Positions 1 through 11,524 of a stretch of 64,000 nucleotides of DNA are shown one piece after another. The stretch's first letter is position 1. Each line of letters starts with the position of its first letter. Position numbers and translations under genes: made by a program. Source of the stretch: Dissophora ornata (taxonomy: Eukaryota > Mortierellomycota > Mortierellomycetes > Mortierellales > Mortierellaceae); the NCBI GenBank assembly GCA_025201705.1, contig MU616575.1:1-64000 (forward strand), given 5' to 3'. Below the pieces are notes generated by a model. That model was not told the DNA's origin. It saw nothing but the letters and a program-made list of their open reading frames with translations, and did no database searches.

Positions 1-104
1 TTCGGCAGGTTTGGTCTCTCAACCCATTTTATTGTAATCCTCGATAAATGAAAAATATCATGCAGATTTGCATGAGAGACAAACGAAGGGATAATAATTT
101 GAGG

Positions 105-1404
105 CTACTTGCCACGACTACGGCTGTGGCTACGACTTCGGCTGCGACTATGCCGTCTCCTGTCGCCCCTTTGACGGGTCTCCTGTTCCCGGCGATGGCT
201 GCCATCATGCCACGAGTCTTGTTGCTCCTTACCATGAGTCGCCTTTTCCCGGCGATGGCTAGAACTATACGAATCTTTTTGGTCCTTGCCACGCAATCCC
301 TGTTCCCGGCGGCTATCATGCCTCGAGTCTTGTTGGTCTTTGCCACGAATCGCTTCATGCCGCGAGTCCGTTTGATCCTTGCCACGTGATCCTTGATCCC
401 TGCTACTGCCTCCCCGGCGTCGTTCATCTCTGTCTCCTCTTTCTCTACTCCGGCTTCTATCTCGATGGCTGCGGCGTTTCCTGGAGGGACTGGCGCTTCG
501 ACTACTGCGACGGTGCCTATGCCGCATCTCGAGCTCGTCCCGACCGTGACCCCTTTGGTCCCTGGAGGATGGACCGTCGCGGTCCTTGTTCTTGGCTGAG
601 TCTGATGCTGGCATATCTGGAATTAACGGCACGAGGGGCACTGTACTCGGCCTCGCAGAGTAGATCTGCGTGTTGGGGTCGTTGCGCGCCTCAGTATTCA
701 TTCTTTGCGTTCGACTCCTACGAAATGGGGCAAGATCATGTCAATGAGGTTCGATTGACGGCGCCCAGTTAGCGAGGCCCGGAGCAGAACAACACATTGA
801 AAATGGCGGCTTACTTGAATCCAAGTCCCTCTATCGCCGAGGACTCTTTGAACTTTTCATCGAGCTCATCTTGTACAGCGCCCGAGTTTTTGCTGATCGC
901 AGACTTTAGCTCCCTCTCTGTGACATTCGTCTCGGTCTTTCTCTTCGTCTTGTACCCTCTATCCAGGACAATTGAGGAGCAGAGGTGAGTACGCAGAAAG
1001 CATTAGCAGGAAATAATACTCTTGAAGGATAGCGCTTACAGTGCCTCTGCCATAGCCTCTGCCTCCGCGTCCTTGATGCTCTGAATTTCTGCTGCCTTGC
1101 TGGCCTGAAGGGCAGCCAAGTCGCTGTCCTTGTCTCCTGCTTTTGCATACCAGGTTATATCGCGGCCCTTTTGCCACCGTCCTACTGCAGCGTGCAGCGA
1201 GTTCCCCAGATAGTTTTCCCTGTGTTTGTCGTCCTTGACATCCTGCCAACTGAACTGGTCCTGGCCACCGCGAGTGCCTAGAGTAGATGTGTCCAAGTCG
1301 GCACGGGTGCTGTTAGAAAGAGTCGATGTGGATTGAGGCGCCCAAAAGCATGTTTACTGTGTCTGCGATGCATGCGACTTACCGCCTCTGGTCGGATGGA
1401 ACAT
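105..1404 (-). CDS. MMTAG2-like (MMTA2 domain) RS-rich nuclear protein
   Basis: Four exons on the minus strand: 1383-1404, 1040-1277, 815-958 and 105-717, giving 338 residues. All three introns are GT-AG and phases close. The N-terminus starts MFHPTRGG and continues [13 protein letters not shown] and ENYLGNS, then [14 protein letters not shown], the signature of the multiple myeloma tumour-associated protein 2 (C1orf35) family. The C-terminal half is SR/RS-rich with degenerate copies of a GKDQ-x-DSRH unit and ends in an RS tail, as in splicing-speckle proteins. Family function is poorly known; a nuclear RNA-processing role is inferred. A minus-strand AATAAA lies at 28-33, about 70 bp after the stop. 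It diverges from the eEF1B gene. The first exon codes for only seven and a third residues, and I chose this start because it restores the conserved RGG beginning. Confidence 0.85.
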
Positions 1405-1748
1405 GCTGGTGATGTAGAATGAGCTTGCGTCTGTGTGTAGTGCAAATGAAACGAATAATGATAGCAAATGACAACAGTAATGAATGGTTGCATCCCTGGC
1501 AGAGAAGCAAAAACAGCCAGGCAGTGTACGTGAGTGGCCATGGGTGCCATCTCTGTCCACTGATAGGCTGGCGCACCGCACGACACGGCACTCTCCCGTC
1601 GCTGTACGTAGCCCTCTCTCTGTGTTTATTTTTTTTCGCTGTCGTTCTCTGGCTGCTAAAAAGAATTTTTCTCCGCTGTCGGTTTCTTCTGTTTTCTTCT
1701 TTCTTCTTCCCTCTCTATCCCAACATCGACAAATCTCTGCCCAGCAAC
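1405..1748. promoter_or_regulatory. Divergent promoter region, MMTAG2-like / eEF1B-alpha
   Basis: A 344-bp divergent intergenic stretch. The part next to the eEF1B start (about 1600-1735) is strongly pyrimidine-rich on the plus strand, as in highly expressed fungal genes. I see no convincing TATA box and no further gene. Confidence 0.5.
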
Positions 1749-3027
1749 ATGTCTGTCACTTTCACTTCCTCCTTGGCCTTCACTATCCTCAACTCCCTCT
1801 TTGAGGCTCGCTCCTACGTTGCCGGGTAAGTCGTGTTCTGAACAACCCAATGAAGCCGGAACCCGGAAGCCCTCTCAACAATCTCTGGCCAGAAATGTCG
1901 GCCCTCTTTGCCAGAACCTGATTTCTCCCACGAGAGTTGGATCTCTCAAAGTCAATTCATTGCAGCCACAAACACCTGCGCCTCCTCACGCTTCCTATTT
2001 GACGCGTGAAACTGTGTTCGCGATCCCCACGTGTAGCCTTCTATATCCTCCGTTTTTTTTTTTGCTTTATTCCTCGTCTTTTCAACGAGCAGAAAGTGAC
2101 CATCCTTCACGGCGTTGTCCCCGCCGAGGGAGGCTACTATTCCTTCCTTTTTAAATAACGAGACGCGCCTCCGTGAATGCGGTTTTTGCACGGGCACCTT
2201 CAGTGCCGCAGCTGAGCAGCGGTCCCTATTCGCCAACATACCTGTACACACAAGAAAAAGACTCGTCCACTAGAGCCGTAAAACCCCGTTCACCATCGCG
2301 CTTAAATTGTCTCAAACACTAACTGTCTCTATTTGCTTCTGTATTCTAGATATGAGGCCTCTGACAAGGACACCGAGGTCTTCAATGCCTTGACCGAGGG
2401 CCCCAACGAGGCTGCTTTCCCCCACGCTGCCCGCTGGTACAAGCACATTGCTGAGGTTAAGGGCCTCTCTGCCAAGTAAGGCCTCTGTTGCTCAACGTCT
2501 TGCAAATGCCAGCTAGAACTCTGGAAAAAGAGGCATTTTGTTCACCGTGCTGACATTATCTCCTGATTGTTTTCCGGTACCATCTTAGGGCTGGTGCCGC
2601 TGCTCCCGCTGCCGCTGCTGCTGCTGCTGAGGAGGAGGATGATGAGGATGTTGACCTTTTCGGCTCTGATGATGAGGAGGTTGATGCCGAGGCTGAGAAG
2701 GTTAAGCAGCAGCGTCTTGCTGAGTACGCCGCCAAGAAGGCTCTCAAGCCCAAGACCATTGCCAAGTCCATGTGCACCCTCGACGTCAAGCCTTGGGATG
2801 ATGAGACTGACATGGATGCCCTCGAGGCCCACGTCCGTGGTATTGAGATGGACGGTCTCTTGTGGGGCCAGTCCAAGCGCGTCCCCATCGGCTATGGCAT
2901 CAAGAAGCTCCAGATCAACTGCGTCATCGAGGATGAGCTCATTTCCCTTGATGAACTTGAGGAGAAGATCTGCCAGGCTGAGGATTACGTCCAGTCCATG
3001 GACATGGCTGCCATGCAGAAGATCTAA
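1749..3027 (+). CDS. Translation elongation factor 1-beta (eEF1B-alpha)
   Basis: Guanine-nucleotide exchange subunit of the eEF1 complex, which reloads eEF1A with GTP in the cytosol. Three exons: 1749-1825, 2350-2475 and 2589-3027, giving 213 residues, the usual family length. Residues 1 to about 65 form the short N-terminal GST-C-like interaction domain. An Ala-rich stretch and an acidic linker ([12 protein letters not shown]) follow. The C-terminal 85-90 residues are the conserved exchange domain, including [17 protein letters not shown] and [12 protein letters not shown]. The first intron is long for this window (524 nt). I checked both introns for a hosted C/D snoRNA, as in the yeast orthologue, and saw no box C/D pair. 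AATAAA lies at 3114-3119. Confidence 0.96.
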
Positions 3028-3386
3028 GTGCGACATTCCTGTATCATAAATGTTCGATTATCTCCGTTCTTTTCACGCTCCACGCCCCTTTTTATTTCTT
3101 TCACTCGATATGAAATAAAAGGAAACCATCTCATTGTATATTTCAATACGTGTAATAGTAATGAATGCTACCATGCCCTGTAAGATGTTTGGTGGAAAGT
3201 CGACTCTATTCGCTCGTTCTATGTGTTCGCCTATGAAGACTACAGGTTTGATAGCTAATGTTGCCCGCAGGAACGGGAGTGGATAAAAAATGGGAACTGT
3301 TGCGCAGAAGGCACTGATATTATCGTTTCGACTTTTTTGGAGTCAGTCAGTATCCAAGATTTTGCTGCCAGCATCCAAGATCTTTT
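3028..3386. other. Convergent 3' intergenic, eEF1B / Pam16
   Basis: 359 bp between two convergent genes. It holds the eEF1B 3' UTR with AATAAA at 3114-3119 and AT-rich sequence. No gene is visible; the ORFs here overlap the Pam16 terminal exon in antisense. Confidence 0.6.
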
Positions 3387-4200
3387 CTACGCCTGCTTGT
3401 CTCCGTTTGGCGGGTGTGATGGTTTTGACCCAGCGGCCTCTGATCCTTCAGCTGCTGGTACTTCTGCGGACTTATTTGCTGGTGCTTCGTCTTCAATCTT
3501 CATCGGATTCCCTTGTGCTTCCCACTCCATTTCCAGACGCTCCTTGGCTCGTACAACCTTTGACTGCAAGTAAAAGGACCCGTTTACGGCCTTGTCGTTG
3601 ACTTTATACAAATGTTGGTAGTTCTAGATATCGCAGAGGATGGCTCTGTTAGATTTTGTGTCTCCACGCATGTTTCCTGACCCAGACGATGAACGATAAT
3701 GTCCACTAACCTTGACAATTTTGGCCAAGTCTGCCTCCTTGGTAATATTCAGGATATTCATGGCCTCATCCACGGTCATGCCAGTCTTCCGTGTAACTGC
3801 ATCTGCAGCTGCTGCCTTGGACCCACCGCCTCCGTTCTTGGCAGCATGCTGACCTCCATTTTTGGCCGCATCTAGTACAAATTTAACAAGATTCATGAGT
3901 ACGGAGAGGAATTCCACCAAAGGCAGTAATGAGACTCTCCCAGAATGGCGATCACATTGTTGAATTGAGGGCAGGGCCCATCAATATTCCACATACTCGC
4001 AGCGGCCTGGCGGTAGGCCTCCATAAAAGCCTTGCCGACGATCTGTGTTCCCATAACGAGAATCTGAGCGATAACACGACCAGCCTATTCATGTCGGAGA
4101 GGAGTCCGGTTAACGACTTGTGCAATGAACGGAATCCATGGCTCATTAGAGCTGCATCTGATCAGCTTTGTCTTAGGCAGCAGCCACAGGTTCCTACCAT
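3387..4200 (-). CDS. PAM16: Pam16/Tim16, import-motor J-like subunit
   Basis: Component of the presequence translocase-associated motor at the matrix face of the inner mitochondrial membrane; it recruits and restrains the J-protein Pam18. Exons: 4198-4200, 3997-4084, 3711-3871 and 3387-3623, giving 162 residues. The N-terminus reads [16 protein letters not shown] then [10 protein letters not shown], the family hallmark. [12 protein letters not shown] and [19 protein letters not shown] follow, the degenerate J-like domain lacking an HPD motif. The C-terminal tail of about 45 residues is Ala/Glu/Pro-rich and not conserved. The first coding exon is only the ATG, followed directly by a GTAGGA donor; the second exon starts in phase and restores the family Met-Ala beginning. 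Tandem with Hsp60, 200 bp downstream of it on the same strand. Confidence 0.92.
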
Positions 4201-4400
4201 TTTTGAATTTGTGTGGAAGTAAAAAGAAGCGTTGACGAACCGCCGTTTGTGGATGGATGGCCACTACTGTCAAGAGCGCAGATTTGTTGACAATTGTGAC
4301 GTGCTTTCAAGCCCCGATCGGAATCCACTCAATGCTTCCCAAGGTGCCAAGTGAAGAATTATTCAACTATTTTTTTATTGCTACAAAAGTGAAAGTGCAT

Positions 4401-6449
4401 TTACATCATACCGCCCATGCCGCCCATGCCACCCATGCCACCCATGCCGCCCATGGGGCTCTTGTCACTGCTGGGAGCATCGACGATCATGGCCTCGGAG
4501 GTGCTCAGCAAGCTGGCAACACCGGACGCGTCCTTTAGACCTGTCACAACGACCTTGAAGGGGTCGAGCACTCCGCGGGCATACATGTCACCGTATTCGC
4601 CGTTTGAGGCATCATAACCATAGTGGAAGTTATCGTTCTCGACGACCTTGGCAATCACAACAGCACCCTCACCTCCAGCGTTGGAGATGATGGTCTTGGA
4701 AGGAACCTGGATGGCAGAGCGAATAATGTTGATGCCGAGCTGTTGGTCAAAGTTCTCGCCCTTCAGGCTATCGAGGACCTTCACCGCCTTGAGCAGTGCC
4801 GTACCGCCACCGGGGAGGACACCACTGTCGACAGCGCACTTGGTAGCGTTCAGAGCATCGACGATTCTATTAAAAGGGAGAGGATATCGTCTGTCATTAG
4901 TTAACAAGACGGCGGTCATACAAAATTGTACATAAGCAATGAAAACAAACTACTACAGTACCTGTCCTTCTTCTCTCCAACTTCAACTTCGCTCTGTCCT
5001 CCAACACGGATGATGGCAACTCCAGAGCTAAGACGGGCCAGACGCTCCTCCAACTTCTCACGCTCATAGTCCGAGGTACTGGGATCGGCGATCAAGGAGC
5101 GGAGCTGTTCACAGCGCTGAGCGATTGCCTCGTTGGAGCCGGCTCCAGTGCCGTTCAAAATGGTATCTTCTTTGGTGATGGTAATCGAGCCAATGGTTCC
5201 CAAAAGGTCAGGAGTGAGGCGCTCCAACTTGACGTCGAGCTCGTCCGAAAAGACGACTCCTCCTGTAAGAGTGGCGAGGTCGCCCAAAATGGACTTGCGG
5301 TTGTCGCCGAACCCTGGGGCCTTGACAGCAGCGACCTGCAACTGACCGCGGAGCTTGTTAAGGATGGTGGCTGCCAAAGCCTCGCCGTCGATATCCTCGG
5401 CAATGATGAGCAGGGGACGACGCTGAGTGGCAGCTGCCTCGAGTGCGGGAAGAATGTCCTGCAGAATAGAGATCTTCTTCTCGGACAAGAGGATCAAGGG
5501 CTTCTCAAACTCGACCTTCTGCGACTTGGTATCGGTCACAAAGTAAGGCGAGATATAGCCGCGGTCGAAGCGCATACCCTCTGTGATCTCGAGCTCGTCC
5601 TCAGTAGTCTTGCCATCCTTGACAGTGATGACACCCTCCTTACCGACCTTCTCCATGGCCTGGGCCAGCAAGTTACCGATGGCCTTGTCGCCATTGGCAG
5701 AGATAGTTCCGACCTGGGCAATCTCCTGGGTGGTCGTAATCTCGCGCTTGTTCTCGCGCAAAAACTCGACGACGGCATCGACAGCCATCTGCACACCCTT
5801 GCGCAAATCCATGGGGTTGCATCCAGCGGCGACATTCTTGACGCCCTCGGCAAAGATCGCGCGAGTCAAGACAGTGGCGGTCGTGGTGCCGTCACCGGCG
5901 GTCTCGTTGGTCTTGTTTGCAACATCCTGGATCAGCCTACGCTCACACAAATCGACGAGAAGTTCATTAGCATGTTTTTCTTTCTCACGTTCATCAGCGG
6001 CCCTGAATCTTCATCTGAGCACTTACTTGGCTCCGAGGTTCTCGAAGGGATCTTCAAGGGTGATAGACTTTGCAACAGTGACACCATCCTATGAACAAGC
6101 AGTGCAGGTCATTGTTAGATCGTTATTGTTAGATCACCATTAAAGATCGTGCGCAGCTGGCAGCACGTAGATACTATTTTTGCGAGTGCCTTACCTTTGT
6201 GATCTTGGGGCTGCCGTAAGGCTGGCCGATGAGGACATGGCGACCCTTGGGGCCGAGGGTGACGGCGACGGCCTTGGCAAGGATCTCAACACCCTTCAGG
6301 AGCTTGGCACGTCCCTCGATCCCAAAGCTGATCTCTTTGTGGGACGAGTAGAGACGGGTGTTGGAGAGACGCGCAGGCATGGTGAATGCAGAGGTCGCCT
6401 GGCGGGCCATGGGGGCCTTGGCCTTGAGAGCACGGGTAATGGAGAGCAT
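4401..6449 (-). CDS. HSP60: Mitochondrial chaperonin Hsp60
   Basis: Matrix chaperonin (GroEL family) that folds imported proteins. Four exons: 6195-6449, 6027-6088, 4962-5936 and 4401-4866, giving 585 residues. Residues 1 to about 38 are an Arg/Ser/Ala-rich, acid-free presequence. [12 protein letters not shown] and [13 protein letters not shown] are nucleotide-binding motifs. The apical and equatorial domains are complete, with GGGTALLKA near the C-terminus. The protein ends in a GGM repeat tail, typical of group I chaperonins. Length and motifs indicate a functional gene. It is divergent from the Rab6 gene across 573 bp, and a heat-shock-element-like triplet lies about 60 bp upstream of the ATG. 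Confidence 0.97.
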
Positions 6450-7022
6450 GGCAGGTGTTTTACTTTTTGGAAATGGAGGGTGCAGGATCAGATCAAAAAA
6501 GAGAACGAAGATTCGGGGATTCCGACGCTTGGTGGGGTTTATGGACGGGACATAACGAACCCTCTCGAAGGACCTGCGCAGGGCCAAGCCACAGGGCCAT
6601 TTTGCCCGTTTTGGGGGCAAACATGCAGTCTGGAAATCATCCCAGCGGTGTCATGGAATGCTGCAGGTTTCCCAGAGAGGCTGTTTTGAGATCAAAATAT
6701 CCAGGGAATCAATCGGCCAAGGGCCAGTGCGGGTCCTGTCCCTGTCCTCTGGGGTTGCCGCCAGGGAGTCGGCGACCAACAGTTCGGGGTGCCAGCTGCT
6801 AGCCGTGCTGCGCGGATCCGGGCCAAAGAGCGGGTGCGGTGCGTGGGCAAACCATGGGAGACCCGGACCAACCCCGGGTGGTGTGTTGGCAGACAGCAGT
6901 CAGCGCGACCTGGCCCACCTCGTGTCCACTTTGCCTTGTTCGGATGCATTCACTCGTCATCATCTTGTCTTTTCTCAATACTAATCCCACCATAGTCGAT
7001 TAATCCTCCCTCACCTATCCCA
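6450..7022. promoter_or_regulatory. Divergent promoter region, HSP60 / Rab6
   Basis: A 573-bp shared upstream region of a stress chaperonin gene and a trafficking GTPase gene. It contains an imperfect heat-shock element (6507-6522). I see no TATA box and no further gene. Confidence 0.5.
6507..6522. promoter_or_regulatory. Heat-shock-element-like sequence upstream of HSP60
   Basis: GAA-ga-TTC-gg-GGA-tTC: two perfect inverted nGAAn pentamers followed by a third with one mismatch, 58 bp upstream of the Hsp60 ATG. Hsf1 sites are expected near this gene, but this one is close to the start and imperfect. Confidence 0.35.
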
Positions 7023-8112
<1,090 letters not shown>

Positions 8113-8310
8113 CCAAGAGGACAATTTTAGACTGGAGACAATAAAATAATGTAGGTTTTGTGAGTTCTCAGGTTTTGTCGTGACTGGCCTTTTCGGTACT
8201 TTTTCACAAAATGATGCAGTTGCTGAAGAGGCTGATTCCAGGAGCAGGCACATCATGACAACACACCACGCCGCAGGATCAGTCCACCGATTCAGCAACA
8301 GACTTTGAAC

Positions 8311-9916
8311 ATGGATCCCAGCCTAGAGCCAGCATACTCGCTCACCCCCGGACACGAGACATTGTACATAAAGTCATGGAGTCCGCGTCCCCAGAGGAGC
8401 ACCTCCCCAGCTCTGAACCACGACGCGACAAGCGAGCCAACACCTGCATCTAGTTGTAAGTCTATATTTTACTCGAACCGAGGGCGCCTCCCGCCATTCC
8501 TTTCACATATTTCTGACAAGGGGCTGGACCTTTGTGGCTCCTCGCTGTTTACTGCTGAAATAGCCATCTTGTTCAGCAAGACTTGGAACATCTACAAGAC
8601 GACGCCTTTCTACAGCTTCAACTCTCGACACTACTCCGCCTACGAGTCCGAACTTGTCACCTACATCGCAGCGAATGCTAGAAGCCTATCATCATCTGCT
8701 GTGGCTGAGAAAATTCAGGACGGGATGTCAGCATTTGTCAACGATCGTCGCTTTCCTGCTCAAATCGACAGCTTAGGGCACAATATAGTCGAAACTCTTG
8801 ACGACCTCGGCGATATCAAGAGCATAAAGTTCCAAGACCTGATTTTAGACGACATTGCCGATCCTCTCGACGATGGACGGAACATTCGTGAGGTCGGACA
8901 CATCAGCAAGTCATGCAACTCGCTGCTAATCACAATTACCATCAGACCTAAAGGTAGAGCTAGCGGACATTCTTTAAAAATCTGGATAAACCACATGGAA
9001 TACACATCTGAGCAGTAGGATCATTATACATTGGGTAACATGGCATAGGCAAGACTCGAGAGCAGCCGCACTACTGTGTGATCCTGGCAGACCAGCTGCA
9101 TAAACACAGCAACCGCTCCAGCTCTGGTAGGTCAAGGATATCGACATGTCCATGCTTGGGTGATTTATTGTGTTCAGAGGGATTGAAACTGGATACTTAC
9201 TCTATTAGGACTTGCCTAATCAGCTTCTGCATACTTCGACCTTGTCCTCCTCAAGGCACCGGCTGTTATTGGGCAATTAGTAATGCAATGGCTGGAAAGA
9301 ACATTTGACTGCAGAATCTGTCGACTATTGCTTCAGTCCTACGAGTTACGAACAATTGTGGATTCTTCGTTGGAAGTCATGTATGGTAACTCGCAAGGAC
9401 ATGGTAATCAACAGACGCAACGTAGCTGCGGATAAAAATACAGGCCCAAAAGCACCATCCTAACCTTTCCCTCCGTTTCCACAGCCGACCGGAGAGCGAG
9501 GCCAATCGAGCTGCATTATTCATTTCCAGAGAGCATTGATACTCTGAAATCAATATCAATATCTTTAGCCCCTGATGATGCGCGACAACTCCTCGTGAGG
9601 TAAATATCCATGTACAAAAATACCAATGTAACCAACGCTCATGACCACGAATCTGTCGCTGACAACAAAGTCCTATACAATCACACAACACAGCCGAAAA
9701 GAGGACTCCATCGCCGGTTTCCTTGACGGCGTCGAGGCTCACTGCTCTGATAATATGAAGATTGACTTTGGTCATCTGAGTCTGGTCCGCGCCGGCTGCG
9801 CTTCGTGGTATATTGCCAGCGAAGGAAAAGTTAAGGTAATGATCTGCTAGTGCGCTCCTTTCATCTAGCTGCCAAAGGGAGAAAAAGGTGGGCCTGACTC
9901 GTCACGGTCAACATGA
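8311..9916 (+). CDS. CENP-L-like inner kinetochore protein
   Basis: Seven exons: 8311-8455, 8564-8953, 9049-9126, 9224-9385, 9485-9599, 9694-9835 and 9869-9916. All phases close to 359 residues; human CENP-L is 344. Family-like blocks are FSKTWNIYKTTPFYSFNSRHYS near residue 55 (shown here in two overlapping pieces of the motif KTWxxYxxTPxYxF), VMQWLERTFDCRI, and a C-terminal part with HYSFPESIDTLKSISISLAP, RQLL and SLVRAGCASWYIASEG. This order and spacing match the CENP-L/Iml3 fold, partner of CENP-N in the constitutive centromere-associated network. The first intron is 108 nt and in frame without stops, so retention would add 36 residues. The call rests on recalled family pattern, not alignment. 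Confidence 0.72.
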
Positions 9917-10244
9917 TAAATAGATATTTCCAGCAATAGAAGACAAGCAATCTGTGGCGGACTTTATCCGTGAGATCGCAAAGTGTGGTACATAGCCGTT
10001 GCCATCTTGGATCGAATCTAGTTAGTCCAGCTCCTAGCTGACTCCGTCTGTCCTGATATCGGCCAAGCACACCAACATGCACAATCATGTGAGGGATCAT
10101 TTATTGTGTCATTGTGTGTTATTTGTACCATAGTCAATAATAAACCAAAGTTATTCATCCCTCGAACGGGTCATAATCTAAAAGAATGAAGGAGAATATT
10201 TAGACGACAGGAGAAAAAAAAATCAGCCACCATTATAATGATAA
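9917..10244. other. Convergent 3' intergenic, CENP-L-like / Mob4
   Basis: 328 bp, AT-rich, with AATAATAAA-type polyadenylation sequence near 10135-10145. No gene or structured element is seen. Confidence 0.6.
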
Positions 10245-11524
10245 TTACATCCCGCCCAGTACCTGTCGCGACCCAACATGTGCCGAGTTTTCCTCATGAA
10301 GTGGGCTAGGTATAATAATGAGCTTTTCCGTGATCAACTGCTGTGCCCTTGACAACTTTAGGAAGCGTTCATAGAGAGATGTCTCTGCCTATTATTTGTA
10401 AATTGTCCATGATTGTCAGTACGGATAGCAATAATGATGTGTCGCCACGCATAGTGTCCATACTGAACCAACCTCAAAGGCGTCAAAGACGTCGCGATGA
10501 TGAAAATATGCATGCGCAAATATACGATAAAGTCGCCGCGCTATAGACTGGAAGTTTTTCACCGACCCCTCCGGCACGCTGATGCTTGTTGCGCATACAG
10601 ACACGGTCCCACAGTTAGTTAGTACATAGCAGGCAGTTATCAGACACCAAGATACATTTGAAATGACATTTTGCGCATACCGGCTGGGAAAGGACTTGAC
10701 ATTGTTCAGTAGAGCAGAAGCTCCATCCAAGGTGTGTGTGAGATAATCTATTGCACAGCACTGTGACACACAGGTAAATACGACACATTCTTCGGTCAGG
10801 ACTGTAAAAAGTTACTGCGACGGCGAAGATTACATATTTGGCTTTACCTCTCGAGGTGTCGGGTGGGTCGCGCAGTAATACTTCCACTCCTCGGCCCTCA
10901 TCTCGGGACAGCCTTCAGGCGTGCACTCTGGCTCCAGATGCACAATCAGATAGTTCAGCTCGAGACAAATCTGGCTGTAGTAGCATGGTTTTAGGGCAAT
11001 AGCGTCAAGTTGCCGATCGCATTCACCAGGAGGCTACCAAATATAAGCACTAGTCCAACACGCCACTGCTTACCAGAGATGCTCGTAGAGCCAGCAGTTC
11101 TCATCCTGTCCAGCTGGCAAGGTGATCAGCAACTCGATATTATGAGGGTCCTGTCGGATAAGAGCTTGGAGATATTCTCGGAGAGCAAATGCGGACTCGA
11201 TTGATTCCAATGGTCGCTGTGGCCACTGGTACAGTTTCTAATTCGAGAAGAGAGCAGGTATGACATATTAGCCCACGATCGCCCTTCACGTTCTTTCGAG
11301 AGAGTATCCTGTCTGCCGCAAGATCTCTGTACCTCCTCCTTCGTGCCAGGCAAATTTCTCAGTCGATGTGTCGCTGTCGATACCGCAGCGGAAGAGGTGT
11401 CGATCTGCGCAGACTTCTCAGCACTAGAGAAGCCATGCGAGGATTCTTTCGACGAATCCTGCAGAGTAGGACTGCCTCTGACATGTCTGAATGTCTCCTG
11501 CTCTTGGGCTTCCATTAGCATCAT
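10245..11524 (-). CDS. Mob4/phocein-type MOB family protein
   Basis: Non-catalytic adaptor of STRIPAK (striatin-PP2A-kinase) complexes. Six exons: 11333-11524, 11074-11237, 10848-10974, 10681-10760, 10473-10578 and 10245-10388, giving 270 residues. Conserved blocks are [63 protein letters not shown] and [11 protein letters not shown]. The Cys pair in the [16 protein letters not shown] region and the HAYFHH histidines are the MOB zinc ligands. The phocein signature LPGTK and the AIDYxxHTLDGA block favour Mob4 over Mob1/Mob2. The N-terminal 50 residues are a Ser-rich extension with unconserved start choice; internal Mets at residues 2 and 4 are alternatives. The C-terminus extends about 20 residues past the usual end. 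Confidence 0.9.

Noticed and set aside
1826..2349. Intronic C/D snoRNA in the long first intron of the eEF1B gene (host of snR18 in yeast).
   Set aside because: No box C (RTGATGA) and box D (CTGA) pair at suitable spacing was seen in either intron.
2542..3036. 164-residue minus-strand ORF across the eEF1B last exon.
   Set aside because: Antisense shadow of a strongly supported exon.
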